Shown piece by piece: positions 6,916 to 18,900 of a stretch of 64,000 nucleotides of DNA. This stretch comes from CALMEC01 sp964531025 (GTDB taxonomy: Bacteria > Actinomycetota > Thermoleophilia > Miltoncostaeales > Miltoncostaeaceae). The first letter of the stretch is position 1. The number at the start of each line of letters is the position of its first letter. Location: positions 62,001 through 126,000 of the forward strand of contig CAZHDY010000001.1 in assembly GCA_964531025.1 (NCBI GenBank), in the 5' to 3' direction. The notes beneath the pieces were generated by a model. It ran no database searches and had not been told where the DNA came from. It worked only from the letters and a program-made list of their open reading frames with translations. Made by a program: the position numbers and the translations under genes.

Positions 6916-9900
6916 GTGGAACGCCGACCGCGGATGCGGCGCGGATTCCGCGCGATCCTCGGTTTCGGCGTGATGATCCTGGCGGTTGCGGTCGGTACCG
7001 GCATCGCCCACGGTGCCCCGGGGGTGCCCGAGGCACCGATCCAGCGCTATCTCGAGAACTTCGAGAACGGGATCGGGAACGGTGCAGGTGACGCTCAGGG
7101 CGTTCACACGAGCGCGAACAGCGCACCGTCGTACACCGGTGCGAACGGCGAGACCTATTCCGCGGCGACCGACTGGCGCAACGGAAACCGCTGCAACGGC
7201 ATCGTGATGAGCTACAACAACAGCACGCTTCCGTCGTGGGCGGCACCGCCGAACACGAACCGCTGCGGCCAGGCTGCGTTCGGCAGCTACTACGGAGTCC
7301 GCTCGATCGCGCGGGCCATGGGCCAGTTCAACGGGACCGGCGACAACGAGCACATCGTGTCGAGCTATTCCGAGTGCGACGTCACCAGGACTGACACTGC
7401 GGGCGCCTGCCCTACCATCGGAAGCGGTGCCACCGACGGCATCATGTTCCGCACATCGGAGAACCTGATCACCACGGTGCCCGGACGGTACTACCGGATG
7501 GGCGTGGATGTCATCCACGCGAACTGCGACAGCCCCAACAGCACCACCGTCCAGTCGAACGACCCCCGCTACCAGCTGCGGCTCCGCACCGGACCCAACG
7601 CGGGCGACTACACGACCATCGGCGGCGAGATCAACGCGTGCCGGCCCAACTCGGCTCGGACCCAGCTCAGCGTCAACAAGCCTCAGGGCGGTGCGCCGAT
7701 GACGGCCTTCGGACTCCGCTATCTCTCGGAGGCCGTTCGTTACACGGGGTCACAGATGGGGCTCTCGCTGCACAACAACACCGGCGCCACCGGTGGCAAC
7801 GACGGCGGCTTCGACAACGTCCGCATCCTCGACGTCACGCCGAGCCTCGACAAGTCCTTCAGCCCTTCCCCGATCCCGGTGGGCGGCACGTCGACGCTCA
7901 CCTTCACCATCACCAACACCACCGACCTGCTTGCGAAGCCGGACTGGAGCTTCACCGACACCCTCCCCACCGGGGTCGTCGTCGCGAACCCCGCTGGGAT
8001 CGGCGGTACCTGCGTGCAGGCGTCCGGTACGACCGCCTTCACCCGGACCGCGACTCCGGGGAGCAACACGATCACGGTGGCCGGAGGCGACCTGACCGCC
8101 GGAATGACCTCCTGCACGATCACGGTGAACGTGACCGCCGCGAACCCGGGGACGTACACCAATGGCCCCGCCAACGTGACCTCCCCGCTCATCCCACCCG
8201 ATCCGGCCCAGCTCCAGGTCCTGGGGTCGTGGATCACCCTCACAAAGACCGCGGGTGAGATCGTCGATGCGAACGGCAACGGCATTCCGGACGCGGGTGA
8301 CGCCATCACCTACTCGTTCGTCGTCACCAACAACGGTAACGCCGCTGTCACCGGACTCAGCGTCACGGACCCCCTGTTCGGGACGGTCACCTGCGGAGTG
8401 CCCACGCTCGCCGCCGGCGAGACGCGCCCCTGCACCCCACGGACCTACACCCTGACCCAGGCCGACGTCGAGGCGGGCGTCCGCACCAACACGGCGACCG
8501 CGACGGGCACGGTCTACGGCGTCACCGTGACGTCGAACAGCTCGACGTCCACTCCGATCCCCTCGACCCCGAGGATCGCCGTCGACAAGACCGCGGGAGC
8601 GATCAACGATCTGGACTCGAACGGTGACGATGCCGGCGACACCATCGTCTACTCCTTCGTCGTCACGAACACCGGGAACCGTCCGCTGACCTCGATCGCT
8701 ATCAGCGACCCGAAGGTGGGCTCCATTTCATGTCCTCCCGCGAGCGCCCTGGCCCCGGGTGCGAGCCGCATCTGTAACTCGGCCACGTACACACTCACGC
8801 AGGACGATGTGAACGCCGGCGTCGTGAACAACACGGCGACGGTGACGGGCACCCCGCCCACCGGATCGGCGGTGATCGGTACCGACTCGACCTCCACTTC
8901 AATTCCGCCCAGCCCCGCCATCGCGATCGTCAAGACGGCCGGTCCGATCGTGGATGTCGATGGGAACGGTCCCGATGCGGGTGACACGATCGCCTATATG
9001 TTCGCCGTTCGCAACGCGGGCAATGTGACCCTGAACTCCATCGCGGTGAGCGACCCGCTGGTTGGTCCGGTCACGTGTCCGCCCGGTCCGCTCTCTCCCG
9101 GTGCCACGGTGAACTGTGTGGCCGGTGTCTACACAATCACCCAGGCCGACGTGGACGCCGGCGTCGTCGACAACACCGCCACCGCGTCCGGCACCCCGCC
9201 AACCGGAGGGCCGGTCACGGGATCCGGTTCCGCCACGAGGACCATCACCCGGACGCCCGCTCTCACCTTCGACAAGGCGATCGGCGGCGGGATCGTGGAT
9301 GTCGATGGGAACGGTCCCGACGCCGGCGACACCATCGCCTACACGTTCACGATCCAGAACACGGGCAACGTGACCCTGACATCGGTGACCGTGAGCGATC
9401 CGAAGGTGGGTCCGGTCACGTGTCCGCCCGGCCCTCTGGCCCCCGGTGCCACCGCCAGCTGCACGGCCGCCCCATACGTCCTCACCCAGGCCGATGTGGA
9501 CGCCGGCGCCGTGAACAACACGGCGACCGCTTCGGGCACCCCTCCGTCCGGTCCGCCGATCACCCAGTCCGACACGACCTCCACGGCCATCGTCTCCGCG
9601 CCCGGCATCCAGCTGACCAAGGCCACGGACGGTGTGATCGTCGATCCGGACGGCAACGGTCCCGATGCGGGCGACATGATCACCTACACGTTCACGATCC
9701 GGAACACGGGCAACGTGACGCTGGACCCGGTTACGGTGAGCGACCCGAAGGTGGGTCCCGTGACCTGTCCGGATGGTCCCCTGGCTCCGGGTGCGACCGT
9801 GAACTGCACGCCGGTCACCTACTCCATCACCCAGGCGGACGTGAACCTCGGCGCGGTGGTCAACAGCGCGACCGCGTCGGGCACGCCTCCCAGCGGACCC

Positions 9901-12900
9901 GCCGTCACGCACACGCACGGAACGTCCACACCCGTTCCGCCTCTCCCCTCCCTCGTGCTCGACAAGGTCGCCGGAAACGTGTTCGACGCCGATGGAGACG
10001 GTCGTCAGAATGCCGGTGACACGATCACGTACACCTTCACGGTAACCAACACGGGCAACGTGACCCTGAACCCGGTGACCGTGAATGATCCGACCGTCGG
10101 TCCGGTCACCTGCCCCGACGGTCCGCTGGATCCCGGTGCCATCGCCAACTGCTCGGCTGTCTACACGCTGACGCAGGCAGATGTCGATGCGGGCGCGGTG
10201 AACAACACGGCGACGGCATCGGGTACTCCCCCCACGGGCTCCCCGGTCACGCACGAGGACTCGACCTCGGTCACGGTTCCCGCCGACCTCGCCATCTCAC
10301 TCGACAAGGCGGCCGGCGGCGGGATCGTGGATGTCGACGACAATGGCAGGGTGGATGCGGGTGACACGATCACCTACACGTTCGCCGTGACGAACATGGG
10401 TACCGTGACGCTGGCTCCGGTGACGGTAAGCGATCCCAAGGTCGGCCCCGTGACCTGTCCGGCCGGGTCGCTGGCTCCTCAGGCGACGGTGGACTGTGAT
10501 CCGGTCACCTACACGATCACACAGGCCGACATTGACGCGGGCGTCGTCGCGAACACCGCGACCGCGACGGGAACCCCGCCCAGCGGTCCCGTCGCCACGG
10601 CCACCGACACCGTGGACATCCCGGTCGCCCGGACGCCGGTCTTCACCTTCGACAAGGTGACCGACGGAACGGTCGTCGATGCGAACGGCTCGCAGCGTGA
10701 GGACGCCGGCGACACGATCATCTACACGTTCACCATCCAGAACACAGGTAACGTGACCCTGGCCTCTGTGACGGTGAGTGATCCGAAGGTCGGTTCGGTG
10801 ACCTGTCCCCCGGGTTCTCTGGCGCCGGGCGCCACGGTCAGCTGTACGGCCGCCCCGTACGTCCTGACCCAGGACGATGTGGATGCCGGTGTGGTGGACA
10901 ACACCGCGACCGCCTCGGCCACCGCGCCCTTCGGCCCGCCGATCACCCGTACGGATTCGACTTCGACCCCGATCTCGCAGGTTCCCGGTATCGAGCTGAC
11001 CAAGGGAACCGATGACGGGATCGTCGATGCGGATGGCAACGGTCCCGATGCGGGTGACACGATCACCTACACGTTCGCGGTAAGGAATGCGGGTAACGTG
11101 ACTCTGGATCCCGTGACGGTGAGTGATCCGATGGTTGGTCCGGTCACGTGTCCGCCGGGCTCTTTGGCCCCGGGTGCCACCGTGAACTGTTCGGCCGCCC
11201 CGTATGTCCTGACCCAGGGTGATGTGGATGCCGGCGTGGTGGACAACACCGCCACTGCTTCCGGTACGCCGCCCGCCGGACCGGCGGTGACCGGTGAGGG
11301 GTCGACCACGACCCCGATCTCGCAGGTTTCCGGTATCGAGCTGACCAAGGGAACCGGTGGCGGGATCGTGGATGTCGACGACAATGGCCGGGTGGATGCG
11401 GGTGACACGATCACCTATACGTTCGCGGTTCGCAACGCGGGCAATGTGACCCTGAACTCCATCGCGGTGAGCGACCCGAAGGTGGGTCCGGTGGCGTGCC
11501 CCCCGGGTTCTCTGGCTCCGGGTGCCGCCGTGAACTGTTCGGCCGCCCCGTATGTCCTGACGCAGGGTGATTTGGATGCCGGCGAGGTGACGAATACGGC
11601 GACGGCCTCGGGTACGCCGCCCGCCGGACCGGCGGTGACCGGTGAGGGGTCGACGACGACCCCGATCGCCCGCATCCCTGGTGTCGAGCTGACCAAGGGA
11701 ACCGATGGCGGGATCGTGGATGTCGACGACAATGGCCGGGTGGATGCGGGTGACACGATCACCTACACGTTCGCGGTTCGCAACGCGGGCAACGTGACCC
11801 TGGCATCTGTGACGGTGAGCGACCCGAAGGTCGGCGCCGTCACCTGTCCGGTGGGAGCCCTGGCCTCGGGCGCCACCGTGAACTGTTCGGCCGCACCGTA
11901 CGTGCTGACGCAGGCCGATGTGGATGCCGGCGAGGTCGTCAACACGGCGACCGTGACGGGAACCGCTCCCGGCGGCGCCACCGCCACAGACCAGGACTCG
12001 ACCACCACAGCGATCCTTCGTACGCCGCGTCTCGTGCTCGACAAGGCGACCGATGGTGGGATCGTCGATGCGAACGGTTCGCTTCGTCCCGATGCCGGCG
12101 ACGAGATCACCTATACCTTCACCGTTCGCAACGCGGGCAACGTGACCCTGGCATCTGTGACGGTGAGCGATCCCAAGGTCGGGCCGGTCACCTGTCCGAC
12201 CGGCGCCCTGGCTCCGGGCGCGACCGTGAACTGCGACGCCGTCGTCTACGTCATCACCCAGGCCGATGTCGACGATGGAGCCGTCGAGAACACCGCCACT
12301 GCGTCGGGCACTCCCCCGGCCGGTCCGGCGGTGACCTCCTCTGACACCACCTCGACGCCGATTCCGCCCGGGCCCGCGATCACCCTTCAGAAGGTCGCGG
12401 GGGCGCTGGTCGACGCCGATGGCAACGGTCCCGACGCTGGGGACACCATCACCTACACCATCGCGGTGACGAACGCCGGCAATGTGACGCTCGATCCGGT
12501 GGTGGTGAGCGACCCCATGGTCGGTGCGGTGACGTGTCCGGCGGGTCCGCTGGTCCCCGGCGCGACAATGGACTGTGACCCGGTCGTCTACACGCTCACG
12601 CAGGCCGACGTGGACGCCGGGATGGTGACCAACACCGCCACCGCGACCGGTACCACGCCCACAGGAGCTCTCGTCACTGCGACAGGTTCGACGGAGACGC
12701 CCATCACGCCGGACCCGGAGCTGAGGCTCACCAAGACCGCGGGTTCGATCGTCGATGCGAACGGTGTGAACGGCGTCGATGCGGGTGACACGATCACCTA
12801 CACGTTCGCGGTGACGAACGCCGGCAACGTGACGCTCGATCCGGTGGTGGTGAGCGACCCCATGGTCGGTGCGGTGACGTGTCCGGCGGGTCCGCTGGTC

Positions 12901-15900
12901 CCCGGCGCGACAATGGACTGTGACCCGGTCGTCTACACACTCACCCAGGCCGATGTCGACAGCGGCGAGGTCAACAACTCGGCAACGGCGACGGGCACAC
13001 CGCCCAGCGGTCCGGCCGTCACCGATGACGATTCCACGACCACGTCCATCACTCGCAGCCCGGCGATCGCGCTGGACAAGCAGGCGGGTCCGATCGTCGA
13101 CGCGAATAGCGATGGACGCGTTGACGCCGGTGACACGGTCTCCTATGCCTTCGTCATCCGGAACGCCGGCAACGTCACCCTGAACCCGGTCACGGTCAGC
13201 GATCCGATGCTTGGTCCGGTGACATGTCCGCTCGGTCCGTTGGCGCCCGGTGCCACGGTGGGCTGCGACCCGATCGCCCACACGCTGACCCAGGCCGATA
13301 TCGATGCGGGTTCGGTCAACAACCTGGCCACGGCGTCGGGCACACCGCCGAGCGGACCCGCCGTCACGGCGACGGACGGAACCTCGACCGCGATCCCCGC
13401 GGGTCCGGACATCACCCTCCACAAGGGATCCGGTGGCATCGTCGATACCAACGTCACCCTTCGTCCCGATGCCGGCGACACGATCACCTACACGTTCGCG
13501 ATCGAGAACACGGGCACCGTGACCCTGGATTCGCTGACGATCAGCGATCCCATGGTCGGAGCGGTCACGTGCCCACCGGGTCCGTTGGCCCCCGGTGACA
13601 CGGTCGACTGCGACCCGGTCAACTACACCATCACCCAGGCCGATGTGGACGCCGGCGTCGTCACCAACCTGGCCACGGGGTCGGGCACGCCACCCTCCGG
13701 TCCGGTGGTCATGGACGATGATTCAACGACCACGTCGATCACCCGCGTCTCGAGCCTCGAGCTGACGAAGGGCGACAGCCCGGTCGGCGATGCCAACGCG
13801 AACGGCCGGGCGGATGCCGGTGAGACGATTACCTACACCTTCACCGTCCGCAATACCGGCAACGTGACGCTGGACCCGGTGACCGTGAGCGACCCGATGG
13901 TCGGTGTCGTCACCTGTCCCCCGGGCTCCCTCGCCCCCGGCGCATCGTTCGACTGCGACACGGCCACATACGCGCTGACCCAGGCCGACATCGACGCGGG
14001 CGTCGTCGACAACATCGCCGTCGCCACGGGCATCGCACCCAACGGCGACGCGGCGACAGATGACGACTCGACGACCACGCTGATCCCCGCCGCCCCGGCC
14101 GTCGGGTTGGACAAGCAGGCCGGTCCGATCGTCGATGCCAACGCGAACGGGCGTGTGGATGCGGGTGACACGATCACCTACACCTTCACCGTCCGCAACA
14201 CCGGCAATGTCACGCTGAACCCGGTTTCGGTGAGTGATCCCATGGTCGGTGCCGTCACCTGTCCCGCGGGCCCGCTGTCGCCCGGGGCCACCAGGAACTG
14301 TGATCCAGGCGTTTACACGTTGACGCAGACCGACATCGACGCCGGCATGGTGAGGAACACCGCCACGGCCACGGGGACGCCGCCCACCGGTGACCCGGTC
14401 GACGGCGAGGGCTCCGTGACGACGGTGGTTCCGACGACGCTGTCGATCGACCTGGACAAGGATGCAGGGCCGATCGTCGACGCCAACGCGTCGGGACGCC
14501 AGGATGCCGGTGACGCGATCACCTATACCTTCACGATCCGGAACACCGGAAACGTGACGCTGGATCCCGTCACCCTGAGCGATCCGAAGGTCGGTCCGGT
14601 GACGTGTCCGTCCGGTCCGCTGGCTCCCGGCGCCACCAGGAACTGTGATCCGGTGGTGTACACGCTGACGCAGGCGGATATCGATGCCGGTGAGGTCGTC
14701 AATCTCGCGGGAGTGGTCGGGGTCTCCCCATCCGGCTTCGAAGTCGTCGACACGGCCACCACGACCACCGCGGTGACCCAGGAGGCGGGCTTCACGTTCG
14801 ATAAGGAGGCCGGCTCGATCTCCGATGCCAACGACAACGGACGTGCGGATGCCGGCGAGACGATCACCTACACCTTCGCCGTGACGAACACCGGCACGGT
14901 GACACTGAATCCGGTGACCGTCAGCGATCCGCTGGTCGGTCCGGTGACGTGTCCGTCCGGTCCGCTGGCTCCCGGCGCCACCAGGAACTGTGATCCGGTG
15001 GTCTACACGCTGACGCAGGCGGACATCGACGACGGTGTGGTGAACAACACCGCCACGGCCACCGCCACCCCACCCAGCGGCCCCGTTCTCACCGAGGACG
15101 ACTCGACGACCACGCCGATCCCTGCGGCCCCGGCCGTCGGGTTGGACAAGCAGGCCGGTCCGATCGTCGATGCCAACGCGAACGGGCGGGTGGATGCGGG
15201 TGACACGATCACCTACACCTTCACCGTCCGCAACACCGGCAACGTGACGCTGGACCCGGTCACGGTGAGTGATCCGATGGTCGGCGCGGTGACGTGTCCG
15301 TCCGGTCCGCTCGCTCCGGGCGCCATCGTGGACTGCGACGCCGTCACGTACGCGCTGACGCAGGGGGATGTCGATGCCGGTGTCGTGGACAACGTCGCCA
15401 CGGCGTCCGGCACGTCGCCCACCGGGACGGTCGTGACGGGCGTCGACTCGACGACCACGCCGGTCGCCACGGCTCCCTCCGTCGCACTGGACAAGCAGGC
15501 CGGTCCGATCGTGGATGCCAACGCGAACGGACGCGTCGACATCGGTGACACGATCACCTACACGTTCGCCATCCGCAATGCGGGCACTGTGACCCTCGAT
15601 CCGGTGACCGTGAGCGACCCGACGGTCGGCCCCGTGACCTGCCCCACGGGCCCGCTGGCACCCGGTGCCACGGTCGACTGTGACCCGGTCGTCCACGCGC
15701 TCACGTCGGCCGACCTGGATGCCGGTGCCGTCAACAACATCGCCACGGCGACGGGCACCCCACCGTCCGGCGATGTGGTCACGTCGACGGATGCGACCTC
15801 GGTCGTGATCCCGCCGGACGCCGGCATCGTCTTGGACAAGCAGGCGGGTTCGATCGTGGATGCCGACGGCAATGGCCGTGTGGACGCCGGCGACACCATC

Positions 15901-18900
15901 ACCTACACCTTCGCGATCCGGAACAGCGGCACGGTGACACTTGATCAGGTGACCGTGAGCGACCCGATGGTCGGTGCCGTCACCTGTCCGGCGGGCCCGT
16001 TGGGAGCGGGTGTCATCAGGAACTGTGATCCGGTGGTGTACACGCTGACGCAGGCGGATATCGATGCCGGTGAGGTCGTCAATCTCGCGGGAGTGGTCGG
16101 GGTCTCCCCATCCGGCTTCGAAGTCGTCGACACCGACGGTACGACCACGTCCGTCCCCCAGGTCGCCACGATCAGCCTCGACAAGGGGGCCGGTCCGGTT
16201 GTCGATACCAACGGCACCCTTCGTCCGGATGCCGGTGACACGATCACCTACACCTTCGCCGTGACGAACACCGGCACGGTGACACTGGATCCGGTGACCG
16301 TCAGCGATCCGATGCTCGGAACGGTGACGTGTCCGGTGGGTGCGGTGGCTCCGGGTGCGACGGTGAACTGCGGTCCGGTCTCCTACACCCTCACCCAGGC
16401 CGATGTGGACGCCGGCGTCGTCACCAACAGCGCGACCGCTTCCGGCACTCCGCCCAGCGGCGCCGCGGTCACCGGTTCTGACTCGACAACCACCACGATC
16501 ACCCCGGCGTCGGCGATCACTTTGGACAAGCAGGCGGGTCCGATCGTGGATGCCAACGGCTCGGGTCGCGTGGATGCGGGCGACACGATCGTCTACACGT
16601 TCACCGTCCGCAACGCAGGTAACGTCACGCTGAACCCGGTCACGGTCAGCGATCCGAAGGTCGGCGCGGTGACGTGTCCCCCGGGTCCGTTGGCGCCGGG
16701 TGCGAGCGTCAGTTGCGATCCTGCGACGTACGTCCTGACCCAGGCGGATGTGAACGCGGGCCAGGTCACGAACACCGCGACCGCGTCGGGGACCCCTCCG
16801 ACCGGGCCCGCGGTCACCGGCGATGGCACCGTGACCACGTCCGTCCCGGCCGTCGCATCCCTCTCGTTGGACAAGCGGAATCAGGTGATCGATCCCGCCG
16901 GTGACGGCCCCAACCCCGGCGACGTCATCCGGTACACGTTCATCGTCGAGAACACCGGCACCGTGACCCTCGATCCCGTCACGGTGAACGACCCGATGCT
17001 GGGCGGCGCGGTCACCTGTCCGCCCGGTCCGCTCGACCCCGGTGAGACCGTCACCTGCGGACCCGCCGATCACACCATCACCCAGCAGAACATGGACGCC
17101 GGCGTCGTGAACAACACCGCCACGGCATCCGGTACTCCACTGACCGGTCCGGTCGTGACGGGCACAGACTCGACGACCACCCCGCTTGCCCGAACCCCGG
17201 AGATCGCGCTGCAGAAGCAGGCCGGTCCGATCGTCGATGCCAACGGCAACGGGCGTGTGGATGCGGGTGACACCGTCGCCTATACGTTCCGGGTCACCAA
17301 CACCGGCAACGTGACGCTCAACCCGGTGGTGATCGGTGACCCCATGCTCGGTGGTGCGGTCAGCTGTCCGGCAGGTTCGCTCGCCGCCGGCGCGTTCGTC
17401 GAGTGCGGCCCCGTCGTCCACACGCTGACCCAGGCGAACGTGAACGCCGGACAGGTCGTGAACCAGGCAGGTGCGGTCGGTGTGTCGCCGACCGGCGTGG
17501 AGGTCGTCGACACGGCCTCGACGACGACCACGATCACCCCGGCGCCGGCGATCGCTTTGGACAAGCAGGCGGGTCCGATCGTGGATGCCAACGGTAACGG
17601 GCGTGTGGATGCGGGTGACACGATCACCTACGGCTTCGCGATCCAGAACACCGGCAATGTCACGTTGAACCCGGTCACGGTCAGCGACCCCAAGGTCGGT
17701 GCCGTCACCTGCCCCGCGGGCCCACTCGCCCCGGGAGGACCGGTGAGCTGTACGGCGGTGGTCTACACGCTGACCCAGGATGACATCGACACCGGCGCGG
17801 TGAACAACGGCGCCACCGCCTCGGGCAGGCCGCCGACAGGCGATGCCGTCAGCGCGACGGATTCGACCTCGACTGCCGTTCCGGCGAGCCCGGCGATCGC
17901 TTTGGACAAGCAGGCGGGTCCGATCGTGGATGCCAACGGCAGCGGGCGTGTGGATGCGGGTGACACGATCGCCTACACGTTCCGGGTCACCAACACGGGC
18001 ACCGTCAGCCTCACGGCTGTGGGTGTCAATGACCCGATGCTCGGCACGGTGACATGTCCCGTGGGTGAGGTGGCTCCGGGTGCGACGGTGAACTGTGATG
18101 CGGTGGTCTACGCCCTCACCCAGGACGATCTCGATGCCGGTCGGATCGTCAACACCGCCACGGTTTCCGGCGCTCCACCGACCGGTGATCCTGTCACGGG
18201 TAGCGATACGGTCACCACCACGGTGCCGGCCGTCGCATCGCTTGCGCTGGACAAGCAGGCGGGTCCGATCGTGGATGCCAACGGCTCGGGTCGCGTGGAT
18301 GCCGGCGACACGATCCTCTATACGTTCGTCGTCGAGAACACGGGCACCGTGACGTTGGATCCGGTGACCGTCGGTGACCCGAAGGTCGGTGCGGTGACAT
18401 GTCCCGTGGGTGAGGTGGCTCCGGGTGCGACGGTGAACTGTGATGCGGTGGTCTACGCCCTCACCCAGACCGACCTCGACGCCGGTCGGATCGTCAACAC
18501 GGCGACCGCGTCGGGCACCCCGCCGGCCGGCGATCCCGTCACGGGTAGCGATACGGTCACCACCGCGGTGCCGACAGCGGCCTCCCTCACCCTGGACAAA
18601 CAGGAGGGGCCGATCACCGATGCCAACGGGAACGGTCGGGTGGATGCGGGTGACACGATCACCTACGGCTTCGCGATCCAGAACACCGGCACCGTGACCC
18701 TCGATCCCGTCACGGTGAGCGATCCGAAGGTCGGCGCGGTGACGTGCCCGGCCGGACCGGTCACGCCGGGCACCCCGGTGAGCTGTGGTCCGGTCACCTA
18801 CACCCTGACACAGGCGGATGTGGACGCCGGCGTGGTGAACAACACCGCGACGGCGGCCGGGACTCCGCCGACCGGCGACGCCGTCACGGCCACCGACTCC

